From: Bacteroidota bacterium
GTDB lineage: Bacteria > Bacteroidota > Bacteroidia > Flavobacteriales_D > Crocinitomicaceae
NCBI GenBank assembly: GCA_024280195.1
Contig: JAJRQP010000196.1
Coordinates: forward strand, 1-10,269
Direction: 5' to 3'
Length of the DNA stretch: 10,269 nt
Shown here in pieces: positions 1 to 6,259 of the stretch. Under the pieces are notes generated by a model, which did not search any database, had not been told where the DNA came from, and was given only the letters and a program-made list of their open reading frames with translations. A program made the translations under genes and the position numbers. The first letter of the stretch is position 1. Each line of letters opens with the position of its first letter.

Positions 1-96
1 GGTTCCTATACCGTCTTCACAGTTGCCATAGATGCAATTAGCAGTAGAATCACAGCTTAAAAAAACGAGGAATAAAAAGGATAGAAATATTCTCAT
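1..96 (-). CDS. Partial lipoprotein with MORN-like motif (N-terminus only)
   Basis: The first 32 codons of a minus-strand gene are present; the rest lies beyond the left edge. The peptide begins MRIFLSFLFLVFLSC, a hydrophobic signal segment ending in a lipobox (FLSC), so Cys15 would be lipidated and the protein anchored in the envelope. The following residues, CIYGNCEDGIGT, contain the G-N-C-x-x-G-x-G-T pattern that often opens MORN-repeat stretches in Bacteroidota lipoproteins. The start is the ATG at 94-96; no clear Shine-Dalgarno sequence precedes it. With so little of the protein visible, lipoprotein export is fairly secure but the MORN assignment is only suggestive and no function is claimed. 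Confidence 0.6.
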   Translation of the reverse strand, partial: MRIFLSFLFLVFLSCDSTANCIYGNCEDGIGT

Positions 97-122
97 AAAG
101 GTAATAAACGAAAAAAAACGGG

Positions 123-149
123 AAAGCTTACACGGGGGGTGTTAAGTTT
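123..149. other. Imperfect hairpin with a G5/C5 loop
   Basis: AAA-CTTA-CAC (123-133, bulged G at 126) can pair with GTG-TAAG-TTT (139-149, bulged T at 142), leaving a loop of five G on the plus strand. The element lies between the tRNA terminator and the start of the left-edge lipoprotein gene, so on the minus strand it would fall in that gene's upstream region. No U-tract follows on either strand, so it is not a convincing intrinsic terminator. It could be a 5'-UTR structure or chance. Confidence 0.25.
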
Positions 150-159
150 ATTCAATAAA

Positions 160-187
160 AAAAGCCTTACATCTCTGTAAGGCTTTT
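160..187 (-). terminator. Rho-independent terminator of the tRNA-Asn gene
   Basis: A perfect 12-bp inverted repeat, AAAAGCCTTACA (160-171) and its complement (176-187), encloses a 4-nt loop. Read on the minus strand it starts two bases after the tRNA 3' end and runs directly into a T-rich stretch (TTTTTTTATT), the classic intrinsic terminator layout. Its position immediately after the tRNA shows which transcript it ends. Confidence 0.85.
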
Positions 188-188
188 G

Positions 189-262
189 CTCTCCCTCTAG
201 GACTCGAACCTAGGACCCTCTGATTAACAGTCAGATGCTCTAACCAACTGAGCTAAGGGAGA
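189..262 (-). tRNA. trnN: tRNA-Asn (anticodon GTT)
   Basis: Read on the minus strand, the gene folds as a complete cloverleaf. The 7-bp acceptor stem is TCTCCCT (262-256) with AGGGAGA (196-190), the D-arm contains AGCTCAGTTGGTTAGAGC, and the anticodon stem TCTGA/TCAGA encloses the loop CTGTTAA with anticodon GTT (Asn). The T-arm is CTAGG-TTCGAGT-CCTAG and the discriminator base is G at 189. The 3' CCA is not encoded (the next bases are CAA), so it must be added by the CCA-adding enzyme. The gene stands alone, with its own promoter upstream and terminator downstream. Confidence 0.97.
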
Positions 263-291
263 ATTTTCACTTTTTCGTTCAAAAGCGAATG

Positions 292-322
292 CAAATATAG
301 ACAAAGAAATTATTGTTGCAAT
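292..322 (-). promoter_or_regulatory. Bacteroidota-type promoter of tRNA-Asn
   Basis: On the minus strand the sequence reads ATTG, then exactly 19 bases, then TATATTTG. This matches the known Bacteroidota sigma-ABfr consensus (TTTG around -33, TAnnTTTG around -7) in both elements and in spacing. Transcription would start near 287-288, about 25 nt before the mature tRNA 5' end, leaving a short leader for RNase P to remove. Confidence 0.65.
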
Positions 323-330
323 ACAAAAAC

Positions 331-355
331 AAAAAAAAATCGTTTTCTAGGAAAA
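331..355 (-). terminator. Weak possible terminator of the amidase gene
   Basis: About 16 bases past the amidase stop codon, the minus strand reads TTTTC-CTA-GAAAA, a 5-bp AT-rich hairpin, followed within two bases by a run of nine T. The U-tract is good but the stem is short and weak. It is placed where a terminator would protect the tRNA promoter from read-through. Confidence is low because of the stem. Confidence 0.3.
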
Positions 356-371
356 TTTTTAGAGAGAATAA

Positions 372-1280
372 CTAATTAGACACAATAAAAGCATCTTTAT
401 ATCCTCTATTTCGCACCTTTTTAAGATCTAGTTTTGCATCCTTTTTCGTTGCATAACTACCAACTTTATAGATGTATTTATACTTCTTTGTTGTCTTAAG
501 TTTTGTTCTAATTACACTCATTTTTAATGAATTAAACACCGGATCTTTTTCATCAATCGGATTAATTGAAGACATAATTTGAATACTATAAGAACCTGAA
601 ACTTCTTGAGCCTGCTCTTTCTTTCTTCTAAACGCAACCTGTGGAAACTCTTTTTCTATAGTAGATCTAAATCCTCTAAAAATTGCAGAAGCAATAATTT
701 CTTGACCATAAGTGGTGTTTAAATAGCGTACTTCCTTTAGGTTGCTCATAAATCCACACTCCACCAAAACACTCGTCATGTTTGTGTATTTTAAAACCTG
801 TAAAGTATGTTGCAAATCCTTCATGTCTTTTACTCCTCTCGATTTTCTTCCGGCTCTGGAAGATAATTGTTGCTCAATCTCTTTGGCAAACGCAACGGAC
901 TTTGATAAGTGCATAGAATGGACATGTGTTTCCGTTCCACGAACAGCTTTTCGGTCGCTATGATTGCAATGAATACTGATAAAATAATCGGCATGACTTA
1001 GATTTGCTTTTTGCACTCTTTCATCAAGAGATGGGTAAACATCTTTCGTTCGGGTATAAATAACTTCGACATTTTGTAAATATTTTTCGATGTACCCTCC
1101 CAGAAACAGAGCTATTTTTAGATTGATTTCCTTTTCTGATAGAAAGTTAGAAGAATGTGCCAAATTACCATAATCATCTCCTCCATGACCGGCATCTATT
1201 ACTACTTTTATCTTCTTTCCTGACTCGGAAAGTGAAGTGAAAGCAATTGCAGAAAAAAGAATTAAAAGAATAATACGCAT
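372..1280 (-). CDS. N-acetylmuramoyl-L-alanine amidase (Amidase_3) with SPOR-like C-terminus
   Basis: This 302-residue enzyme is predicted to be a zinc-dependent cell-wall hydrolase that cuts the bond between N-acetylmuramic acid and L-alanine of the peptidoglycan stem peptide in the periplasm. Residues 1 to about 18 form a signal peptide. The Amidase_3 core follows, with VVIDAGHGGDD (zinc ligand His32), SEKEINL (ligand Glu49), FISIHCN (ligand His104) and LVECGFMSN (catalytic Glu174), so the site looks complete. From about residue 229 (GSYSIQI) to the end is a SPOR-like segment, a type of domain that binds denuded glycan strands at the division site; Bacteroidota amidases often carry one. The start is the ATG at 1280: the frame can be opened to 1325 only with a TTG codon, and the ATG gives the cleaner signal peptide. 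It is divergent from the glycosyltransferase at 1360. Confidence 0.93.
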   Translation of the reverse strand: MRIILLILFSAIAFTSLSESGKKIKVVIDAGHGGDDYGNLAHSSNFLSEKEINLKIALFLGGYIEKYLQNVEVIYTRTKDVYPSLDERVQKANLSHADYFISIHCNHSDRKAVRGTETHVHSMHLSKSVAFAKEIEQQLSSRAGRKSRGVKDMKDLQHTLQVLKYTNMTSVLVECGFMSNLKEVRYLNTTYGQEIIASAIFRGFRSTIEKEFPQVAFRRKKEQAQEVSGSYSIQIMSSINPIDEKDPVFNSLKMSVIRTKLKTTKKYKYIYKVGSYATKKDAKLDLKKVRNRGYKDAFIVSN

Positions 1281-1283
1281 GGA

Positions 1284-1291
1284 CAAATTTA
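1284..1291 (-). promoter_or_regulatory. Possible -7 box (TAAATTTG) of the amidase gene
   Basis: On the minus strand TAAATTTG matches the Bacteroidota -7 consensus TAnnTTTG and ends three bases before the amidase ATG. No TTTG is seen at the expected distance upstream. If the box is used, transcription would begin at or almost at the start codon, giving a leaderless mRNA. A chance match in AT-rich DNA is quite possible. Confidence 0.3.
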
Positions 1292-1359
1292 CGGTTGATA
1301 GTTTTTCGTTTCTTTGTATTAGCAAAAGCTTACCAATAATTGTTTGTTAATATCGAAGA

Positions 1360-2418
1360 ATGAATAAAGAAGTAGTAGCACTTATCGAAATAGGAGGGTC
1401 GCATGATGAATGTTTATTAACTCAATTTCACGCATTGAAGTCTGCGGGAATAAGTATTGCTTTTGTTACTACTCAAGAAGTATTAGATAGAAATTCTTCT
1501 TTTGAAAATTACATAGACCATCAATTAGTTTTGCCGAAGGAGGAATTAAAAAGCAGGTTAAAATCTTCAAAAAAGATAAAAAGGTATTTGCAAAAAGTAA
1601 ATGCATCCAAAGTTGTTTTAAACACTGCTCATGGAAATATTGCAAGAAATTTAGCTGTGCTTTGTCTTTTTAGTAAGATGAAATTCTATGGAATTCTACA
1701 CACAACGATCAAACTGGAAGGAAGTTTTACACAGAAACTCATCAGTTGTAAAGTAAAAAACTATTTCTTGCTCAGCGAGTTTTTATGCAATAAAGCACAG
1801 AATATCAGTAAATTAAGTTTTGATTGGTTTTACCCATTGCGATTTAGTTTGGAAGGAAAACCAAGTTCTTTAAAAACTAAAAAAAGAATTGTTGTGATTG
1901 GTGGCGTTGAAAATAGAAGAAAGGATTTATCAGGTTTTGTTGACATGATTGAAGGAATAAAAACTGATGCAGAATTTATTTTTTTAGGGAAAAGTGATTC
2001 CTCGAATGAAGAGGTAATTGCTTTTAAAGAAAAATTGAAAAAGACAGGGCTGGAAAGTAAAGTGAAATTATATGACTCTTTTGTTTCCAATAAAGAATTC
2101 TCGGAAGTTGTACAATCATGTGATGCTATTTTACCACTTGTTCATCCGAACACTCCAAGCGCAAAAGAATATTTTAACCGACAAATTTCAGGTGCAATGA
2201 CGGTTGCTTTTGGTTATAAAAAACCGTTGTTGATTCATGAAGGTTATGCTCATATCAAAGAAATGCAAATGACTAGTCTATATTATTCTCAAAATAATTT
2301 TGATGACATTCTTCAAGAGAACGAGAAAATGAAAGAAGTAGAATTAACCATGAAAAAATCAACTGTTTTACAAGTTGAAACACAAGAAAAAAGGTATTTA
2401 AACTTTCTAGAAAGCTAG
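1360..2418 (+). CDS. GT-B-type glycosyltransferase family protein
   Basis: This is a 352-residue cytoplasmic protein without signal peptide or membrane segments. The first half (about 1-170) has an irregular Rossmann-like pattern: VALIEIGGS near the start, then KVVLNTAHG and FYGILHTT around 84-115. The second half opens with IVVIGGVENRRKDL (177-190) followed by AEFIFLGKSD, the beginning typical of the nucleotide-sugar-binding domain of GT4-like GT-B enzymes. SCDAILPLVHP and FGYKKPLLIHEG (about 253-295) fit the later strands of that domain. A clean EX7E motif is not seen, so donor, acceptor and catalytic competence cannot be stated. No sugar-biosynthesis or polysaccharide genes surround it. 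It starts with ATG 79 bp from the divergent amidase ATG and ends 10 bp from the convergent uvrC gene. Confidence 0.7.
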   Translation: MNKEVVALIEIGGSHDECLLTQFHALKSAGISIAFVTTQEVLDRNSSFENYIDHQLVLPKEELKSRLKSSKKIKRYLQKVNASKVVLNTAHGNIARNLAVLCLFSKMKFYGILHTTIKLEGSFTQKLISCKVKNYFLLSEFLCNKAQNISKLSFDWFYPLRFSLEGKPSSLKTKKRIVVIGGVENRRKDLSGFVDMIEGIKTDAEFIFLGKSDSSNEEVIAFKEKLKKTGLESKVKLYDSFVSNKEFSEVVQSCDAILPLVHPNTPSAKEYFNRQISGAMTVAFGYKKPLLIHEGYAHIKEMQMTSLYYSQNNFDDILQENEKMKEVELTMKKSTVLQVETQEKRYLNFLES

Positions 2419-2443
2419 AATTAAACAATCATTTCTCTAGCTT
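2412..2443. terminator. Inverted repeat spanning two convergent gene ends
   Basis: AAGCTAGA (2412-2419) and TCTAGCTT (2436-2443) form a perfect 8-bp inverted repeat around a 16-nt loop. The left arm includes the TAG stop of the glycosyltransferase; the right arm encodes residues just before the uvrC stop. The only space between the two genes is 10 bp, so this hairpin could serve as a bidirectional terminator. U-tracts are poor on both sides. A separate perfect 12-bp palindrome, CTTTCTAGAAAG, lies at 2403-2414 and overlaps the left arm, so the two structures would be mutually exclusive. Confidence 0.4.
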
Positions 2444-4234
2444 GAAATAATCAAAAACAACCTTGCCTTTTGCGATACCTATAACTGCTTGCAATGTTTC
2501 TAAAGATGCGTTTTTAATAGCGCCTACCGTTTTAAGTGATTTCATTAAATCTTCATGTGTTTTGGGTCCAATTCCTTCTATTTGAGTGATTTCAGAAGTC
2601 AAAGATGCTTTGCTTCGTTTATTTCTGTGGTGAGTGATTCCAAAGCGGTGAGCTTCATTTCGCAAATATTGAATAACGCGTAAACTTTCCGATTTTTTGT
2701 CAATGTAAATAGGCAAGCTGTCACCAGGAAAGAAAATTTCCTCTAACCTTTTCGCAATTCCAACTATTGCAATTTTCCCCCTCAAGTCTAATCTTTCTAA
2801 TGCAATAAGTGCAGAACTTAATTGTCCCTTTCCACCATCAATCACAATCAATTGAGGCAAAGACTCCTTCTCTTCGACTAACCTTTTGTACCGACGATAA
2901 ACAACTTCTTCCATCGAAGCAAAATCATCCGGTCCGTCTACTGTTTTAATGTTAAAATGGCGGTAATCCTTTTTGCTTGGCTTTGCATTCTTGAAAACGA
3001 CACAGGCAGCAACGGCATTTGTTCCTTGCAAATTAGAGTTGTCAAAACATTCAATATGAACGGGAGCATCTGGCAATCGGAAATCAACGCGGATTTGTTC
3101 TAAAATTCGTTCGGTATGTCGCTCAGGGTTTTTGATTTTCTCCTGCTTCAGCTTTTCTAATCGGAAGAATTTAGTATTGCGTTTAGAAAGGTCAATCAAT
3201 GCTTTTTTATCCCCTCTTTGCGGGACAAAAAAGGAAACTTCATCGAGTTCGAGTTCAATTTTCTCTTCGATTAAAACTTCTTTTGTAATGCTTTTAAAAC
3301 GCTCTCGCATCTCTGGTAGAACATAACCAATTATGTCTGCAGATGTTTCTTCTAATTTCTTTTTAACCTCGACTGTAAACCCATGAATAATTGCTCCGTT
3401 GTTAATCGCTAAATAGTTGACAAAAGCACTTTTCTCATCCTGCAAAACAGTAATGACATCCACTTGAGAAATGGTGGGAGAAACAACCGTAGATTTTGCC
3501 TTGTATCGGTTAATCGTTTCAATCTTTGACTTAATTTCTTGCGCTTCCTCAAATTGAAGGTTCTTAGAATAGTCGAGCATCTTTGCTTTCAGAGACTTTA
3601 TCACTTCACCGATATTTCCTTTTACAATGTGCTCTATTTCTTGAATGTATTGTGCGTATTCTTCTTCTGTTTCTTTGCCTTCACACCCTCCTTTGCAGTT
3701 ACCAATGTGATATTCTAAACAAACCTTATGCTTCCCTTCGGCTATTTTACTTTTAGATAAATCTAAGGAGCAATTTCGAAGCGGATAAACATCGCGAATG
3801 AAAGATAGTAATGTGTTTACAACTTTAACACTGGGGTAAGGACCGAAATATTTTGAACCATCTTTAATCATTCTCCGAGTCGTAAACACACGAGGGAAGG
3901 CTTCGTTTTTAATACATATCCAAGGATAAGTTTTATCGTCTTTTAACTGAATATTGTATTTAGGTTGGTATTTTTTGATGAGGTTGTTCTCCAGTAAAAG
4001 AGCATCTAACTCTGTATCAACAACAATGTATTTAATATCAACGATTTGACGAACAAGAACTCTCGTTTTACCATATTCTTGCGTTTTATTAAAATAGGAA
4101 GAAACTCTTTTCTTAAGGTTTTTAGCCTTTCCAACGTAGAGAATTTTATCAGAAGAATCATAAAACTGATACACCCCAGGTTTTTCTGGAAGTGTTCTCA
4201 ACTTCAATTTAATTTCTTCACTCTTTGCTGCCAT
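2429..4234 (-). CDS. uvrC: UvrABC excinuclease subunit C (UvrC)
   Basis: UvrC makes both incisions around a lesion in nucleotide excision repair after UvrA/UvrB damage recognition, in the cytoplasm. The 601-residue length is normal for the family. Domains in order: GIY-YIG nuclease at about 14-95 (GVYQF 20-24, LYVGKAKNL 32-40, catalytic Arg43 and Glu82) for the 3' cut; four cysteines (155, 172, 180, 184), reported in other UvrC proteins to bind an Fe-S cluster; the UVR helix pair that contacts UvrB (about 213-246); the RNase H-like nuclease for the 5' cut (IECFDNS with Asp398, GPDDF with Asp436/437, VIDGGKGQL with Asp466, EAHRFGITHHR at 527-537); and tandem helix-hairpin-helix at about 550-601 (IEGIGPKT). 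All expected catalytic positions appear present. The start is the ATG at 4234, 40 bp after the OmpA-family gene on the same strand, so it may be cotranscribed with it. Confidence 0.98.
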   Translation of the reverse strand: MAAKSEEIKLKLRTLPEKPGVYQFYDSSDKILYVGKAKNLKKRVSSYFNKTQEYGKTRVLVRQIVDIKYIVVDTELDALLLENNLIKKYQPKYNIQLKDDKTYPWICIKNEAFPRVFTTRRMIKDGSKYFGPYPSVKVVNTLLSFIRDVYPLRNCSLDLSKSKIAEGKHKVCLEYHIGNCKGGCEGKETEEEYAQYIQEIEHIVKGNIGEVIKSLKAKMLDYSKNLQFEEAQEIKSKIETINRYKAKSTVVSPTISQVDVITVLQDEKSAFVNYLAINNGAIIHGFTVEVKKKLEETSADIIGYVLPEMRERFKSITKEVLIEEKIELELDEVSFFVPQRGDKKALIDLSKRNTKFFRLEKLKQEKIKNPERHTERILEQIRVDFRLPDAPVHIECFDNSNLQGTNAVAACVVFKNAKPSKKDYRHFNIKTVDGPDDFASMEEVVYRRYKRLVEEKESLPQLIVIDGGKGQLSSALIALERLDLRGKIAIVGIAKRLEEIFFPGDSLPIYIDKKSESLRVIQYLRNEAHRFGITHHRNKRSKASLTSEITQIEGIGPKTHEDLMKSLKTVGAIKNASLETLQAVIGIAKGKVVFDYFKLEK

Positions 4235-4238
4235 AAAT

Positions 4239-4246
4239 CAAATGTA
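4239..4246 (-). promoter_or_regulatory. Possible -7 box (TACATTTG) of uvrC
   Basis: TACATTTG on the minus strand fits TAnnTTTG and ends four bases before the uvrC ATG, inside the 40-bp gap after the OmpA-family gene. No -33 element is visible at 19 bp. If functional it would let uvrC be expressed independently of the upstream genes, with almost no leader. It may be chance. Confidence 0.25.
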
Positions 4247-4274
4247 GCAAATTAGAAGAAAGAAAAGATAGAGA

Positions 4275-5237
4275 CTAGCGCCCAATAATTTCGTAAAGCT
4301 CATTAAGATTCGGAGAAATGATGATCTCAATTCTTCTGTTCTTTGCTTTGTCGTTTACGTCAACAGGGATAAATTCGGAACGACCAGCTGCCATTAATTG
4401 TGTCGGATTGATTTCAGAATTTGCCAACATTATTTCTATTACAGAGGTTGAACGAAGAACGGATAATTCCCAGTTGTTCTTGGGGTGCTTCGTTCCTGCC
4501 ATTTTATCGGTATCCGTGTGTCCTTCAACAATTATTTCCAAATCTTTCTCGGTTTCCAAAACCTTTGCAAGATCTATCAAGGCTTCTTGTCCTTCTGTTT
4601 CAACGGTTGTGCTGCCTGAACTGAAAAGTAATTTAGCCTCTAGACTTACGTAGATTTTTCCGTTTTTTTCTTCAACCTTTAACCCTTTGTTTGCAAAACC
4701 TTTCAATGCATTGGCCACCTTGTTTTTTAAGAGTTGAGTTGCTTCATCTTGTTCTCTGATGATTGTTTCAAGTTCATTCACTCTTTGCTCTCTTTCAACG
4801 AGAAGAGCTTGCTTTGCCAATAATTCTTTTTCTAACTTAAGCAAAGCATCTTCCTTTTTTTGAAGCTCAATTTGCTTCGATTGTAAGTCAGAATGAAGAT
4901 GGGCACTTTCTTTTGCTCCAGTTAAACGGAGTTTATTGTAGGTTGTTTCTAGTGATTCGTTGATTTGTGCCAACTTTGCGTATTTTGCATACATGGTTCT
5001 GTAGTCTGCTCCAAGCTGGGTAGTGTCTGACTTTAATTGTGAAACTTGCTTTGTTAGTAGAGAATGTTTTGATTTAAAGTCCGCTGCCTCTGCTTGAGCA
5101 TTAAGTGCCGAAGTTTTGTATTTATTCAGTTCTTCAGAACATAATTTTTCTTTCTCAACTAATTCATTGTATTTATTTGCTGGAACACAAGAAGAAATGA
5201 GCAACACCAATAAAAAGACACCTCCTAAAAATTTCAT
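4275..5237 (-). CDS. OmpA-family lipoprotein with long coiled coil
   Basis: This 320-residue envelope protein is predicted to be lipid-anchored and to bind peptidoglycan. The signal segment ends in the lipobox LISSC, so Cys17 would be lipidated. Residues from about 22 to 175 are rich in Glu, Lys, Gln and Leu with heptad-like spacing (for example LEKELLAKQALLVEREQRV) and are predicted to be a coiled coil. The OmpA-like domain covers about 195-312: LLFSSGS at 203-209, VEGHTDTD at 237-244, NWELSVLRSTSV at 255-266 and NDKAKNRRIEIII at 295-307. Asp242 and Arg262 match the positions that hold diaminopimelate in characterised OmpA domains. It lies 95 bp downstream of the PorP/SprF-like gene on the same strand, so a structural role beside that outer-membrane protein is a reasonable inference. 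The start is the ATG at 5237. Confidence 0.93.
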   Translation of the reverse strand: MKFLGGVFLLVLLISSCVPANKYNELVEKEKLCSEELNKYKTSALNAQAEAADFKSKHSLLTKQVSQLKSDTTQLGADYRTMYAKYAKLAQINESLETTYNKLRLTGAKESAHLHSDLQSKQIELQKKEDALLKLEKELLAKQALLVEREQRVNELETIIREQDEATQLLKNKVANALKGFANKGLKVEEKNGKIYVSLEAKLLFSSGSTTVETEGQEALIDLAKVLETEKDLEIIVEGHTDTDKMAGTKHPKNNWELSVLRSTSVIEIMLANSEINPTQLMAAGRSEFIPVDVNDKAKNRRIEIIISPNLNELYEIIGR

Positions 5238-5332
5238 AACCTTAGATTTTTAACAAAGATGCTGAGAACTATGTTGCAATATCTATCAATGCAGTTGTTT
5301 TTATACACATCGATAGGTTAAGAAAGGTCTTT
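5238..5332 (-). other. Intergenic gap between PorP/SprF-like and OmpA genes
   Basis: This 95-bp spacer contains an 8-bp inverted repeat with one G-U pair (5283-5290 with 5309-5316) around an 18-nt loop, but no adjacent T-run, so it is not a convincing terminator. On the minus strand CATCTTTG (5254-5261) is one base off the TAnnTTTG box and lies 16 bp before the OmpA-family ATG. An internal weak promoter is possible. Read-through from the upstream genes looks equally possible. Confidence 0.3.
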
Positions 5333-6259
5333 TTAAAACAATGGACAACTTGCAGTGCTTACCTTTTTAATTTTGCAGGTAGAAAAACGGATAGAAATTT
5401 CGTGCGTATTCTTCGCGGCTTTTTGAACATCCGACAAAGTATAGTCGAAAGAATAATTTAAAGCAAACTGAGAATTTATTTTGATGGAAACAAAGGCAAT
5501 TATTGCATCTGTACTTCGATAACCAACTCCTAAACCAAGTGTGTTTTTATAATCCCACAGAAGATTTAAGTCTATGTTTGCCTTCCCTCTTGTGGGAACA
5601 CGTAGCATAAAAGCAGGTATAAAAGACATATCATCATTTACTCCATATCGATACCCCGCATTTAAATTTATATGTGTAAAGTTCTTGGAATTAATTCCTA
5701 CATTATTCCATTTGTTGGGAATCAAATTCAATAAGGACAAACCAATGAAGTAATTTTGATCATTGAACCAAGCTCCAAAAGAAGCGTCGGGAGAAACAAT
5801 CGAAACTTCAGAAAGCACAGCGGGGTCGATGTTAGCAACATGCACATTTGAAGGGTTATAACCCATTTGCACAACACCACCATATAACCCCAACGACAAT
5901 CTTTTGTATTTGTCAAAGTTAAAATGTGCTGCATAAGCTAGATTTAAACGACTGGTGCTAAATTGTCCTATTTCATCCCGTTCAAATTTGAAACCAGTTC
6001 CATGTCTTGCTGATAAATACTGTTTTCTTTGCTTGTAAAGAGGAATGCTGACAGTTAAAAAACCACTTTTTGGAGCGCCACTAAATCCAACCCATTGATT
6101 TCTATATAATGTATGAACATCAATGCACCTTTTTATTCCAGCGTGTGATGGATTACCAACAAATTGGTTAGCATACCATTGAGAATATTGTGGCAACTGC
6201 TGAGAATATCCATTATGAGACAAAACTATAAGTAGAAACAATAAGATTTTTTGAATCAT
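5333..6259 (-). CDS. PorP/SprF family type IX secretion outer-membrane protein
   Basis: This 308-residue predicted outer-membrane beta-barrel belongs to the PorP/SprF family, members of which help the type IX secretion system export or attach particular cargo, above all those with type B C-terminal domains. A signal peptide (1 to about 19, ending GYSQ) is followed by the family opening QYSQWYANQFVGNPSHAG (24-41) and by LYRNQWVGFSGAPKSG (51-66), a very characteristic block. Alternating amphipathic strands fill the rest. The end, HEISIRF followed by a Cys-containing CPLF terminus, resembles the CPRF-like ending I recall for this family. The ATG at 6259 overlaps the stop of the upstream cargo gene as ATGA, which strongly suggests translational coupling and a dedicated partnership. 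It could be a cargo-specific SprF rather than the housekeeping PorP, since the core gld/por genes are not in this window. Confidence 0.95.
   Translation of the reverse strand: MIQKILLFLLIVLSHNGYSQQLPQYSQWYANQFVGNPSHAGIKRCIDVHTLYRNQWVGFSGAPKSGFLTVSIPLYKQRKQYLSARHGTGFKFERDEIGQFSTSRLNLAYAAHFNFDKYKRLSLGLYGGVVQMGYNPSNVHVANIDPAVLSEVSIVSPDASFGAWFNDQNYFIGLSLLNLIPNKWNNVGINSKNFTHINLNAGYRYGVNDDMSFIPAFMLRVPTRGKANIDLNLLWDYKNTLGLGVGYRSTDAIIAFVSIKINSQFALNYSFDYTLSDVQKAAKNTHEISIRFSTCKIKKVSTASCPLF

Noticed and set aside
189..262. tRNA gene as an integration site for a mobile element
   Set aside because: No integrase gene and no direct repeat of the tRNA 3' end was seen in the window, and the flanking genes are ordinary chromosomal ones.
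742..963. A 73-codon plus-strand open frame
   Set aside because: It lies inside the amidase gene, opposite its conserved catalytic region. The minus-strand product carries all family motifs.
1281..1325. N-terminal extension of the amidase to a TTG at 1325
   Set aside because: The added residues are polar and would bury the signal peptide behind 15 residues. The ATG at 1280 gives a normal signal peptide.
4318..4653. A 111-codon plus-strand open frame
   Set aside because: It is antisense to the OmpA-like domain, whose motifs are intact on the minus strand. Absence of stops is a by-product of codon use there.
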